Assembly (NCBI GenBank): GCA_031290855.1
Contig: JAISLM010000127.1
Coordinates: forward strand, 1-11,781
Source of the DNA: Spirochaetaceae bacterium
GTDB lineage: Bacteria > Spirochaetota > Spirochaetia > Treponematales > Breznakiellaceae
DNA: 11,781 nt
Reading direction: 5' to 3'
This document shows positions 1 to 6,237 of the stretch, one piece after another. The position numbers and the translations under genes were made by a program. Under the pieces are notes generated by a model that worked only from the letters and a program-made list of their open reading frames with translations, was not told where the DNA came from and made no database searches. The number at the start of each line of letters is the position of its first letter. Within the stretch, counting starts at the first letter, position 1.

Positions 1-469
1 ATCGTTGAAGATAAGTCCCGAGCAGGAGATTGGGGGGGGGGGGGGTATCGAAAGCGCCGGCAAAAACGCCTATATTGCCACGTTTGCTGGCAGAAAGACC
101 AAATTGATTCCGGCAACGATCATACCGGACAAGACGGCGGCGGCTTTGAACAGGGCCGCTCTCCGCGCCTTAAAGCCGGTACCCGCGCCGATGCGGAACA
201 CCCTGACGCCGGACAACGGCAAGGAATTCGCGGCGCCCCAGAGCCTGTCGCAGGCTCTGGGGCTGGACATCTATTTCGCCCGTCCCTATCACTCATGGGA
301 ACTGGGCCTCAACGAACACACCAACGGGCTGATACATCAGTACCTCCCTAAAAAAATACCCTTCGACACCCTTACCCAAAAACAGCTTTACAAAATCGTC
401 GATAAAACCAACAACCGGCCTCGCAAGGTTTTAGGCTGCCTGACTCCTTACGAAGTTTTTGCGCCATAA
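1..469 (+). pseudogene. IS30-family transposase, 3' fragment, frameshifted and catalytically broken
   Basis: This is the C-terminal part of an IS30-type DDE transposase (rve integrase core); the 5' part lies outside the window. Bases 1-33 in frame 1 read IVEDKSRAGDW, the usual lead-in to the first catalytic Asp (family pattern GDWEGDT). A run of 14 G (32-45) follows, and the protein continues from 47 in frame 2 as IESAGKNAYIATFAGRKTKL. Two further hallmarks are intact: TPDNGKEFA (second Asp) and the Glu region NEHTNGLIHQYLPKK (NENTNGL.RQY.PK in relatives). The C-terminus TPYEVFAP is normal for the family. The G tract replaces the E-G-D-T codons and adds one base, so the first Asp is lost and the frame is broken. 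Family assignment is firm. Whether the tract is real or an assembly error is open. I saw no clear terminal inverted repeat after the stop codon. Confidence 0.85.
32..45 (+). repeat. 14-base poly-G homopolymer tract inside the transposase
   Basis: Fourteen consecutive G lie between the frame-1 GDW codons and the frame-2 IESAGKN codons. An intact relative would have 12 bases (E-G-D-T) between TGG and ATC; here there are 13. The tract therefore accounts for both the shift and the missing catalytic residue. Confidence 0.95.
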
Positions 470-544
470 AATTCGCGCTTCAAAAAAAAATCCGTATAAC
501 GTTAATTGGCGCACTGCAGGGCATACACGGAAAGATTGCCCAAA

Positions 545-1585
545 TCAGTAGACGAAGCGCCCGGCCAGGGACGGGGTTACGCGGATTTCACCGTTCTTCA
601 GGACGAAAACCGCTCCGACGCCGTCAAAGCGCGATATGAAGGAAGAGGCGCCGGCATAACCAAGCGCGAACAATGTTGTTGAAAGCGCGTCCGCGTCCAT
701 TGAAGCGCCGCCGCCCTCCCGCGCCAAATCCCGGACAACGGTTACGGAGCTGATCTCGTTTTCGGCAGGGCGGCCTGTTTTTGTAGACAGGATGTGGTGG
801 TAGCGCCTGCCGTCCCGCTCAAAGAAGCGCTCGTAATCCCCCGATGTTACCAGCGTACCGTCTTCCATGTCGATGACGCCGATGAACTCGCCCCTCTCCT
901 TGCGCGGGTCCTGAATTCCTATCTTCCAGGGCTGTCTTTTTCCCGGCGCACCGTCCGCCGCTTTCCTGCCGTAAACGACTATGTTTCCGCCAAGATCGAT
1001 CAGGGCCCCTTTCACGCCGGCATCCCTGATGATTTCCAGGGCCTCGTCCGCCGCATAGCCTTTGGCGATTCCGCCTAAGTCCAGTAGCATGCCTTCTTTT
1101 TTCAGGAAAACCGTGCCGTTCCCGCTGTCAAGCACGACGTCACGCCAGTTTACAAGCGAGAGCGCTCGTTCAATCTCTTCCCGCCCGGGCACACGCTCGG
1201 CTTCGGAGCCTATTCCCCACAGCTTTACCAGCGGCCCTATCGTGGGATCGAAGGCCCCGTCCGAAAGCTCGGCAAAGAAAAGGGCCCTGCCGAGTACTTT
1301 TATAACTTCGTCCGGAACGCCGACCGGCCTTTTTCCGGCCTTGTCGTTTATTTCGGAGAGAACGCTTCCCTGTTTATTCACGTTGAAGATACCGTCCAGC
1401 TCACGCAAACGGTCAAAAACCCTGCGGTATACGTGATCTTTGCCCCGCTGCTGTATGCGAACCGAGCAAACCGTACCAAAAAGAAATTCTGCGTGTTCTT
1501 CCGCCGCTTCTTTCCCGCATCCGAAAAAGGAAAGAGCGGCGGCGAAAACCCCGATCATGACGGCGGCGCGTAAATAATTAGGCAT
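545..1585 (-). CDS. apbE: FAD:protein FMN transferase, lipoprotein (ApbE family)
   Basis: ApbE transfers FMN from FAD to a Thr of target proteins such as NqrC/RnfG subunits, outside the inner membrane, using Mg2+; the treponemal homologue Ftp also hydrolyses FAD. Starting at ATG 1585 the protein has 346 residues. A lipoprotein signal peptide, MPNYLRAAVMIGVFAAALSFFGC, has its lipobox Cys at residue 23, so the enzyme should be membrane-tethered. Numbered from this Met, family hallmarks are DLGGIAKGYAAD (about 169-180), ALIDLGGNI (about 194-202), SGDYERFF...RYHHILSTKTGRP (about 248-273) and the metal-binding DADALSTT (about 297-304). All look intact. A GTG at 1600 would add five residues, but the ATG gives a cleaner signal peptide; neither has a good Shine-Dalgarno. 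The gene is divergent from the 273-aa gene and no flavoprotein substrate is encoded here. Confidence 0.95.
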   Translation of the reverse strand: MPNYLRAAVMIGVFAAALSFFGCGKEAAEEHAEFLFGTVCSVRIQQRGKDHVYRRVFDRLRELDGIFNVNKQGSVLSEINDKAGKRPVGVPDEVIKVLGRALFFAELSDGAFDPTIGPLVKLWGIGSEAERVPGREEIERALSLVNWRDVVLDSGNGTVFLKKEGMLLDLGGIAKGYAADEALEIIRDAGVKGALIDLGGNIVVYGRKAADGAPGKRQPWKIGIQDPRKERGEFIGVIDMEDGTLVTSGDYERFFERDGRRYHHILSTKTGRPAENEISSVTVVRDLAREGGGASMDADALSTTLFALGYAGASSFISRFDGVGAVFVLKNGEIRVTPSLAGRFVY

Positions 1586-1590
1586 ACAAT

Positions 1591-1604
1591 AACCGTACAC
1601 GGTT
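1591..1604. promoter_or_regulatory. 14-bp inverted repeat just upstream of apbE, possible operator
   Basis: AACCGT-AC-ACGGTT is a perfect 6-bp inverted repeat with a 2-base centre, five bases from the apbE ATG and in the divergent promoter region. The loop is too short for a stable RNA hairpin, so a dimeric regulator site is more plausible than a terminator. A second, wider inverted repeat, GCGGTC (1609-1614) and GACCGC (1634-1639), lies next to it. No regulator is identifiable. Confidence 0.35.
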
Positions 1605-1774
1605 TTTTGCGGTCGGTAAACGTAATATATCAGGACCGCAGACGGGCGAAATCCGCGGACGCTTTCACCCCAGACGGAAAAAATCTGGCCGATAGCCGCG
1701 TTTTTCGTGTATTAAGTCCGCGCTTTGGGCCCTGTTCCTTAATCTTTATGTTTACATTCCGATATATTAGTTAT

Positions 1775-2596
1775 ATGATTACCTTCATTGACGGAAGTGT
1801 CGCGGACATCAAGTTTGAAAGCGAAAAAACGATAGGCGATGTACTGGCGGGCATAGAAAGGTGGGCGGACGAGAGCGGTTTTTGTCTGAGTCGCGTAAGC
1901 GTTGACGGCGCCGAAGCCGAAACCAGCGATCTGGACGCGCTTTTTGACGCCGGTATTGAGGACACGGAAACTTTGGTGATAGAAACAATACCTTTTGCCA
2001 CGCTGTACGGGGAGGCCCTAGGTCACCTTAAAAAAGCGCTGGCCTCGTGGCAGGGGGCGGGCAAGGACCGGAAGCTTGTCGAGGCGCTATGGCGGGAAAG
2101 TCCCGCCGCCGCCTTTCTTGAAGACCATGACAACGTTCTTGTCTCCGCCCTGCGCGGCGGTTTTTCTGTTGAAGCGGTGAAAATTGTTAACGACATGATA
2201 AACGGGCGTTATGCCGAGGCGGAGCAGCCTTTGGAGGTGTTTTTTGAGATGGAGAACGAACTGAACGAAGAGACAAGACGCCTGGAAGACTTGCCTCTTG
2301 ACTTTCAAACTGGAAACGACAGGCGCGCGGCGGAGACGATTCAGGGGTTTTCCAACTTTATGCAGAAGATGCTCAGGTTGTTTCAGCTGCTAAAATACGC
2401 GATACCGGACAAATTGGACGCCGGATATTCTATCTTGTTTGAAGAGTTCAAATCCGCGTTAAAAGAATTTCTTGCGGCCTATCAAAATAAAGATATGGTT
2501 CTGTCCGGAGATTTGGCGGAATACGAGATAGCGCCGCGTGTCAAAAACATATATACGGTTCTAAAAGAAAAACTTTCTCCGGCCACGGGACGGTAA
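1775..2596 (+). CDS. Uncharacterised 273-aa protein, first gene of the PilZ array
   Basis: I do not recognise a named family. ATG 1775 is preferred because the open frame upstream reads like non-coding sequence; an in-frame ATG at 1748 would add nine residues. The first 75 or so residues (MITFIDGSVADIKFESEKTIGDVL..., then SRVSVDGAEAE...TLVIETIP) alternate short strands and one helix in a way that suggests a small beta-grasp/ubiquitin-like fold. The rest is acidic, strongly helical and leucine-rich (for example EVFFEMENELNEETRRLEDLP and a long FMQKMLRLFQLLKYAIPDKLD helix). There is no signal peptide or membrane segment, so it is probably cytoplasmic. It ends one base before the PilZ gene, so co-transcription and translational coupling are likely. 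A role with the PilZ receptor is inference only. Confidence 0.75.
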   Translation: MITFIDGSVADIKFESEKTIGDVLAGIERWADESGFCLSRVSVDGAEAETSDLDALFDAGIEDTETLVIETIPFATLYGEALGHLKKALASWQGAGKDRKLVEALWRESPAAAFLEDHDNVLVSALRGGFSVEAVKIVNDMINGRYAEAEQPLEVFFEMENELNEETRRLEDLPLDFQTGNDRRAAETIQGFSNFMQKMLRLFQLLKYAIPDKLDAGYSILFEEFKSALKEFLAAYQNKDMVLSGDLAEYEIAPRVKNIYTVLKEKLSPATGR

Positions 2597-2597
2597 A

Positions 2598-3428
2598 ATG
2601 TTTTTTATGACGCACCTTTACCGCCTGCAATCAATTACCCAGTTTGAAATACAGTCAAACCCGGCGGACACGATCGGCTTTGTCATTACTTTTACCGCTC
2701 TTATAGCCCTGATAGTTTTTATGAATGTTTCAAAACGGATAAAAAACAGCGCCGTTTTCAAGGGTAAGGGCATAGCGATCAAAACAAAGGCGGGCCCGAA
2801 AATAGACGGCGCTTTTTACAATAAGGTAAAGTTTTTGGGTATTAGTAAAAACGAAGCGTACATTTTGGAAAAAACATTAAGGTCTAACGGCGGCGATCCT
2901 TACACGAATTTGCTTAGCGATGCCAAAGTGGACGAAAACTTTAAGCTTGCCTATAAAAAGATTTTACGTGAAAAGCGCGCGGATGACGCCCAAGCCGAAC
3001 TATTGGAATTGTTTTCCGTCAGAAACACCGTTGAATTATACCTGTCCTCCGAAAGAAACAGCGGAAAAGAAGCGTTGCGAAACTTCCGCAGAAAAATTAC
3101 AAACATTAACTGCAAATTTTATTTAGTGCTTGCGAAGGACGAGCCTTCAAAAGGTAAAAAAAAACTCGTATTGCAGAATGGTACCACATACATGGGAATC
3201 ATACAGAATATTTCTCAGGGCGGATGCGCGATAATGACGCCCCACGTTTTAAAAATCAACACGCTGATAAAAATAGAATTTAGCGTAAGCCGGCATTCCG
3301 GCGCCGCGCTTGGACAAATTGTACGGATCAACAGAGAAGCGGGCATATCTATTTACCACATAAAATTTCTTAAATTGTCCAAACAAACGATTTTGGACAT
3401 AAATGAGTTTATTTTTGACTACGGTTAG
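2598..3428 (+). CDS. Membrane-anchored PilZ-domain protein (c-di-GMP receptor)
   Basis: The protein has 276 residues. A single membrane segment (about 25-43, TIGFVITFTALIALIVFMN) follows a short N-terminus. A basic helical cytoplasmic region (about 45-155) comes next, and a C-terminal PilZ domain runs from about 157 to 265. Both c-di-GMP-binding motifs are present: RNFRR (R161 and R165, RxxxR) and NISQGG (N204, S206, G209, [D/N]xSxxG). PilZ proteins bind c-di-GMP and change the behaviour of a partner; in spirochaetes they affect motility and virulence. ATG 2598 lies one base after the upstream stop codon; ATG 2607 is an alternative. It is less GC-rich than its neighbours. The domain call is firm, and c-di-GMP binding is expected from the intact motifs. 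The effector target is unknown. Confidence 0.9.
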   Translation: MFFMTHLYRLQSITQFEIQSNPADTIGFVITFTALIALIVFMNVSKRIKNSAVFKGKGIAIKTKAGPKIDGAFYNKVKFLGISKNEAYILEKTLRSNGGDPYTNLLSDAKVDENFKLAYKKILREKRADDAQAELLELFSVRNTVELYLSSERNSGKEALRNFRRKITNINCKFYLVLAKDEPSKGKKKLVLQNGTTYMGIIQNISQGGCAIMTPHVLKINTLIKIEFSVSRHSGAALGQIVRINREAGISIYHIKFLKLSKQTILDINEFIFDYG

Positions 3429-3595
3429 CTGGGCGGGACGGCGTTTTGAAGGCCGCTTTGCGGCAGGCTTACGGCGAATCGACGCGCCCGCTTGTCGGTA
3501 AGCCGGCGCCCGGTCTCATGGCGGACGGCGGGCGTAGTATTTTTAAACCGCCGGTATTGCCAAATAGCTTACTTTTAAATTAGGATGGATGTAAG
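3429..3595 (+). other. Intergenic stretch with GC-rich hairpins after the PilZ gene
   Basis: This gap divides the array. It holds a tight hairpin, GCCGC-TTT-GCGGC (3452-3464), and a wider 7-bp stem, GGCTTAC (3466-3472) with GTAAGCC (3498-3504). Neither is followed at once by a T-run, so a classic rho-independent terminator is not shown, although partial termination or mRNA stabilisation is possible. Its end carries a good ribosome site (AGGATGG, 3582-3588) for the next gene. A convincing promoter could not be singled out; TTGCCA (3558-3563 region) is at best a weak -35 candidate. Confidence 0.5.
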
Positions 3596-3859
3596 ATGAC
3601 TGTTGTCGATATAACAGAAATGGTTCGCAAGGACGTGCCGATTTACTACAGGCGCGTATATGACGGCAAAGCCATCGTAGAATTTGCCGGCAAAAAACAT
3701 GATATGCAGATCAGTTGGGTCATCGAGACTTCTCCTTTGGGTATCAAGGAAACGGTAATCAACCTGGCCGGCCAGGTTGATTATCCGCTGCTTCCGCTTC
3801 TCAAAGAAATAAAGAAAAAGATTGAATACCTCGACTCCGAAGGCAAACTTCCCCTGTAA
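3596..3859 (+). CDS. Uncharacterised 87-aa protein upstream of tsaE
   Basis: This is a small soluble protein (MTVVDITEMVRKDVPIYYRRVYDGKAI...) with no signal peptide, membrane segment or cysteines. Strand-rich residues 1-60 are followed by an amphipathic, lysine-rich C-terminal helix (about 65-80, LLPLLKEIKKKIEYLD). The ATG has a good Shine-Dalgarno, AGGATGG at 7 bases, the best ribosome site in the array. Its last 38 bases overlap the start of tsaE in another frame, which points to translational coupling. I do not recognise the family. The coding call rests on the ribosome site, natural amino-acid composition and position in the array. Function unknown. Confidence 0.75.
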   Translation: MTVVDITEMVRKDVPIYYRRVYDGKAIVEFAGKKHDMQISWVIETSPLGIKETVINLAGQVDYPLLPLLKEIKKKIEYLDSEGKLPL

Positions 3860-4340
3860 AAAAGTCTCGCCCGATCCGTCCGCAAGCGATTTTACGGGGC
3901 GGAACACGCCGGCCTTTACCAAGTCTTACGAAGAAACTTTTGATTTTGGCATGGTTTTGGGCCGCGCCTTAAAGCCGGGCGACGTTGTGGCCCTGGACGG
4001 AGAACTGGGGGCGGGAAAAACCTGCCTTTGCGCCGGAATCTGCCGCGCTCTTGGCGTAACAGAGCCTGTGACGAGTCCCACCTACACGATAGTGCATGAG
4101 TACGAAGGTCGTGTTCCTGTCTACCATATAGACGCCTACAGGATTTCCGGCGCGGAAGATTTTGAGGCATCGTGCGGCGGCGAAATTTTATACGGAGAAG
4201 GCGTCTGCCTAGTCGAATGGGGCGGGCGCATAGCAGAATGCCTGCCTGCGGATACTATATATGTAGAAATAAGAATTTCGAGCGGCGGCGGGCGCGGGAT
4301 CACCGTCAACAAAGGCACGGATTGCCGGATGTTAAATTGA
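3822..4340 (+). CDS. tsaE: tRNA threonylcarbamoyladenosine (t6A) biosynthesis ATPase TsaE
   Basis: TsaE is the P-loop ATPase that works with TsaB and TsaD to transfer threonylcarbamoyl to A37 of ANN-decoding tRNAs in the cytoplasm. The product has 172 residues, slightly longer than the usual 140-160. Visible hallmarks are the lead-in SYEETFDFG, Walker A GELGAGKT (60-67), SPTYTIVHEYEG (85-96), YHIDAYRI (101-108, Walker B-like Asp104) and VEWGGRI (131-137). The start is TTG 3822. The only later in-frame ATG (3948) would remove conserved N-terminal sequence, so the rare start is accepted. The extra 30 N-terminal residues (Pro/Ser/Lys-rich) overlap the 87-aa gene and may be poorly ordered. The stop codon overlaps the tsaB start (TTGA), showing coupled translation. 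Confidence 0.93.
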   Translation: MNTSTPKANFPCKKVSPDPSASDFTGRNTPAFTKSYEETFDFGMVLGRALKPGDVVALDGELGAGKTCLCAGICRALGVTEPVTSPTYTIVHEYEGRVPVYHIDAYRISGAEDFEASCGGEILYGEGVCLVEWGGRIAECLPADTIYVEIRISSGGGRGITVNKGTDCRMLN

Positions 4341-5014
4341 ACATACTTGCGATAGACACTGCCGGAGAGCTGCTTTCCGTAGGAATTTCCACGGAAGCGG
4401 GTGTTTTTTCTTTTGACGCGGACGCGGGAACAAGACATTCCGAACTTCTTTTTGACGCCGTTGACGCGCTTACCAAACTTGCGCGGATTGAACGGGAGGC
4501 TTTCGACATTTTTGTCTGCATGAAGGGGCCGGGGTCTTTTACCGGCCTAAGGATAGGTTTTTCCGCGGTTAAGGGCATGGCGCTCGCCCTCGGAAAACCG
4601 TTTCTTTCCGTGCCTACGCTGGACTGCATGGCCCGTCCCTTCGCCCCCTGCCCCTACCTCTGCGTGCCGCTTCTTGACGCGAAACAGCGCCGCTTCTTCA
4701 GCGCCTTGTACCGCAAGGGCCAAAGGCTGAGCGGCTATTTTGACTGCGGCGCAGAGGAACTTGCGGGGCATATAGCGGGTTCTCTCCGTGAGACGGCGAA
4801 CCCTGCGGAGCGGACGGTGCTGCTCACCGGTAACGGCGCCGATCCAGTCCGTCAGGCGCTTTCCTGTCTTTTGCCCGACGCGCTTGTCGTGACGGAGCTC
4901 CCTTGCGGCAGTCGGGCCCTTAGGCTATTGCAATACGCTAAAGAAACGTATATACTGAAGTTTATGGGGGATACGCGGGTTTCCGCACCCCTTTATATTC
5001 GTAAAAGTATATGA
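4337..5014 (+). CDS. tsaB: t6A biosynthesis protein TsaB (Gcp-like, universal)
   Basis: TsaB is the non-catalytic ASKHA-fold partner that dimerises with TsaD in the t6A-tRNA modification complex. Starting at TTG 4337 the protein has 225 residues, the normal family size. Hallmarks are MNILAIDTA (1-9), TRHSELL (32-38), GPGSFTGLRIGFSAVKGMALA (64-84) and the C-terminal APLYIRKS. The open frame extends well upstream, but that stretch is Arg-rich shadow sequence inside tsaE. The TTG fits the family N-terminus and overlaps the tsaE TGA as TTGA, with a short GGAT upstream. The gene ends in an ATGA overlap with the HD-GYP gene, so tsaE, tsaB and the phosphodiesterase are very probably made from one message. 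TsaD and TsaC are not in the window. Confidence 0.93.
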   Translation: MNILAIDTAGELLSVGISTEAGVFSFDADAGTRHSELLFDAVDALTKLARIEREAFDIFVCMKGPGSFTGLRIGFSAVKGMALALGKPFLSVPTLDCMARPFAPCPYLCVPLLDAKQRRFFSALYRKGQRLSGYFDCGAEELAGHIAGSLRETANPAERTVLLTGNGADPVRQALSCLLPDALVVTELPCGSRALRLLQYAKETYILKFMGDTRVSAPLYIRKSI

Positions 5015-6168
5015 CAGACATAAGGATTGTTTCAAACAGATTGACAGCTCACAACGGGGCGCCTTCCCCCGGTAAGCCCTATGCGGCAGCGGGCGGCAGC
5101 GCCGTCCAGCACTTGGCCGCAAACCCGGACATGACGCAGGGCAGAACTTCGCCGCTCCCGCCCGTGTCCAACGGAGAATATCCGCCAGGTTCCGCGCAAA
5201 TTCACGAGATGAGGCCGATGGCCCTGTTCCATTCCAGTATATTTCCGGTAATCTGCATAGATAACAATTTCAGGATCATATACGCGAACCCCTCCAGCAG
5301 GAAATTCTTTACTGGTCTCTTTTCGCTTGACGGCAACCTGTTCTTCGATGTTTTTGGCAAGCATTTTCAGATTGAAGACGTTAAGGCGATACGGGCCGCG
5401 ATACTGCAAGGCGCAAACGGCTTTTCATGGCGCGGAACCGCCCACATAAAATCGCGCGAGCGCCCCACGGTTTTTACACGGGTCTACATATTCCCCGCGC
5501 AGATGAACATAAGGTCGCCCGTGGACTTTACCGTGATGTTTGACGATGTCACCGAAGAAAACAAGCGCCTCCTGCGCAGCGTCTTCATGAGTCTGTTGGA
5601 GGCATCCAAGCTGAAGGATAACGACACGGGCAAACACATAACCCGCGTCAATTACTATTCTGAGGTTCTGGCTAAGGCGCTGTTTAACCGGAAAGGCTAC
5701 GATTCGATAGACGCGGAATTCATAGACAACATCGGTTTCCTCGCTTCGATGCACGATGTCGGCAAAATCGGTACGCCGGACGACATACTGAACAAGGAAG
5801 GCCCGCTATCTGACTGGGAATGGACGGTGATGAAAGAGCATACAAAGAACGGCGCGTTCATCCTTTCGACATACCCGAATCCGATGGCAAAAGAGATCGC
5901 GCTGTCCCACCACGAAAAATGGAACGGCAAGGGCTACCCCTACCAGATCGAAAGCGACATGATACCTCTTTCCGCCCGCATCGTCGCGATTGCGGACGTT
6001 TACGACGCGCTCCGAATGAAAAGAAGCTACAAAACGGAACTACCCCACGAAACGGCGGTTGAGAAGATAATGGAAAGCAAGGGTTCGCATTTCGATCCCG
6101 CCATTACCGAAATTTTCTTTGGCATTGCCGATAAATTCAAAGATATCTACGAAATCAACAAAGACTAA
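5011..6168 (+). CDS. PAS/HD-GYP domain protein, probable c-di-GMP phosphodiesterase
   Basis: The product has 385 residues and no signal peptide or membrane segment, so it should be cytoplasmic. Residues 1-66 are low-complexity, rich in Gly, Pro, Ala and Ser. Residues about 70-183 look like a PAS sensor domain (FPVICIDNNFRIIYANPSSRKFF... to VDFTVMFDDVTEENK). A linking helix leads to an HD-GYP domain (about 190-375) with motifs intact: DNDTGKHITRV (204-213), MHDVGKIGTPDDIL (HD pair H248-D249), EHTKNGAFIL (276-285), HHEKWNGKGYP (300-310, full HHExxxGxGYP), IADVYDAL (327-334) and GSHFDP (358-363). HD-GYP enzymes hydrolyse c-di-GMP at a di- or tri-iron centre. The ATG lies in the tsaB stop codon (ATGA). 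Activity is predicted from complete motifs; the PAS ligand is unknown. Confidence 0.93.
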   Translation: MTDIRIVSNRLTAHNGAPSPGKPYAAAGGSAVQHLAANPDMTQGRTSPLPPVSNGEYPPGSAQIHEMRPMALFHSSIFPVICIDNNFRIIYANPSSRKFFTGLFSLDGNLFFDVFGKHFQIEDVKAIRAAILQGANGFSWRGTAHIKSRERPTVFTRVYIFPAQMNIRSPVDFTVMFDDVTEENKRLLRSVFMSLLEASKLKDNDTGKHITRVNYYSEVLAKALFNRKGYDSIDAEFIDNIGFLASMHDVGKIGTPDDILNKEGPLSDWEWTVMKEHTKNGAFILSTYPNPMAKEIALSHHEKWNGKGYPYQIESDMIPLSARIVAIADVYDALRMKRSYKTELPHETAVEKIMESKGSHFDPAITEIFFGIADKFKDIYEINKD

Positions 6169-6183
6169 GCGGCCCCCGCATTG

Positions 6184-6208
6184 CCCCCCACCACCCCACC
6201 CCACCCCC
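6184..6208 (-). other. G-quadruplex motif between convergent HD-GYP and aroA genes
   Basis: On the plus strand the runs are C6 (6184-6189), CC, C4 (6194-6197), C4 (6199-6202) and C5 (6204-6208), separated by single A bases. The minus strand is therefore G5-T-G4-T-G4-T-GG-T-G6, a near-ideal quadruplex former with one-base loops. It lies just after the stop codon on the aroA (G-rich) strand, so an aroA read-through transcript would carry an RNA quadruplex at its 3' end. Folding is predicted, not shown. Confidence 0.75.
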
Positions 6209-6223
6209 GTTGTCCGGACGGCT

Positions 6224-6237
6224 GGCTAAGACTAGCC
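6224..6237 (-). other. Small hairpin spanning the aroA stop codon
   Basis: GGCTA-AGAC-TAGCC (plus strand) forms a 5-bp stem with a 4-base loop over the aroA stop. No T-run follows on the aroA strand; instead the G-rich quadruplex motif comes 16 bases later. Together they may shape the 3' end of the aroA message, but neither is a classic terminator. Confidence 0.35.

Noticed and set aside
482..545. Rho-independent terminator for apbE
   Set aside because: A GGGCA/TGCCC stem with a 13-base loop (520-542 region) exists, but the T-run on that strand (482-490 complement) is about 30 bases further on.
1607..1774. N-terminal extension of the 273-aa protein by 56 codons
   Set aside because: The residues look random and cover the divergent promoter region shared with apbE; ATG 1775 gives a natural N-terminus.
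4172..4336. N-terminal extension of tsaB by 55 codons
   Set aside because: It lies inside tsaE in another frame, is Arg-rich and precedes the conserved TsaB N-terminus, which begins at TTG 4337.
5032..5409. Minus-strand open frame (125 codons) opposite the HD-GYP gene
   Set aside because: Shadow of the coding strand with no motif; the plus strand encodes the PAS domain here.
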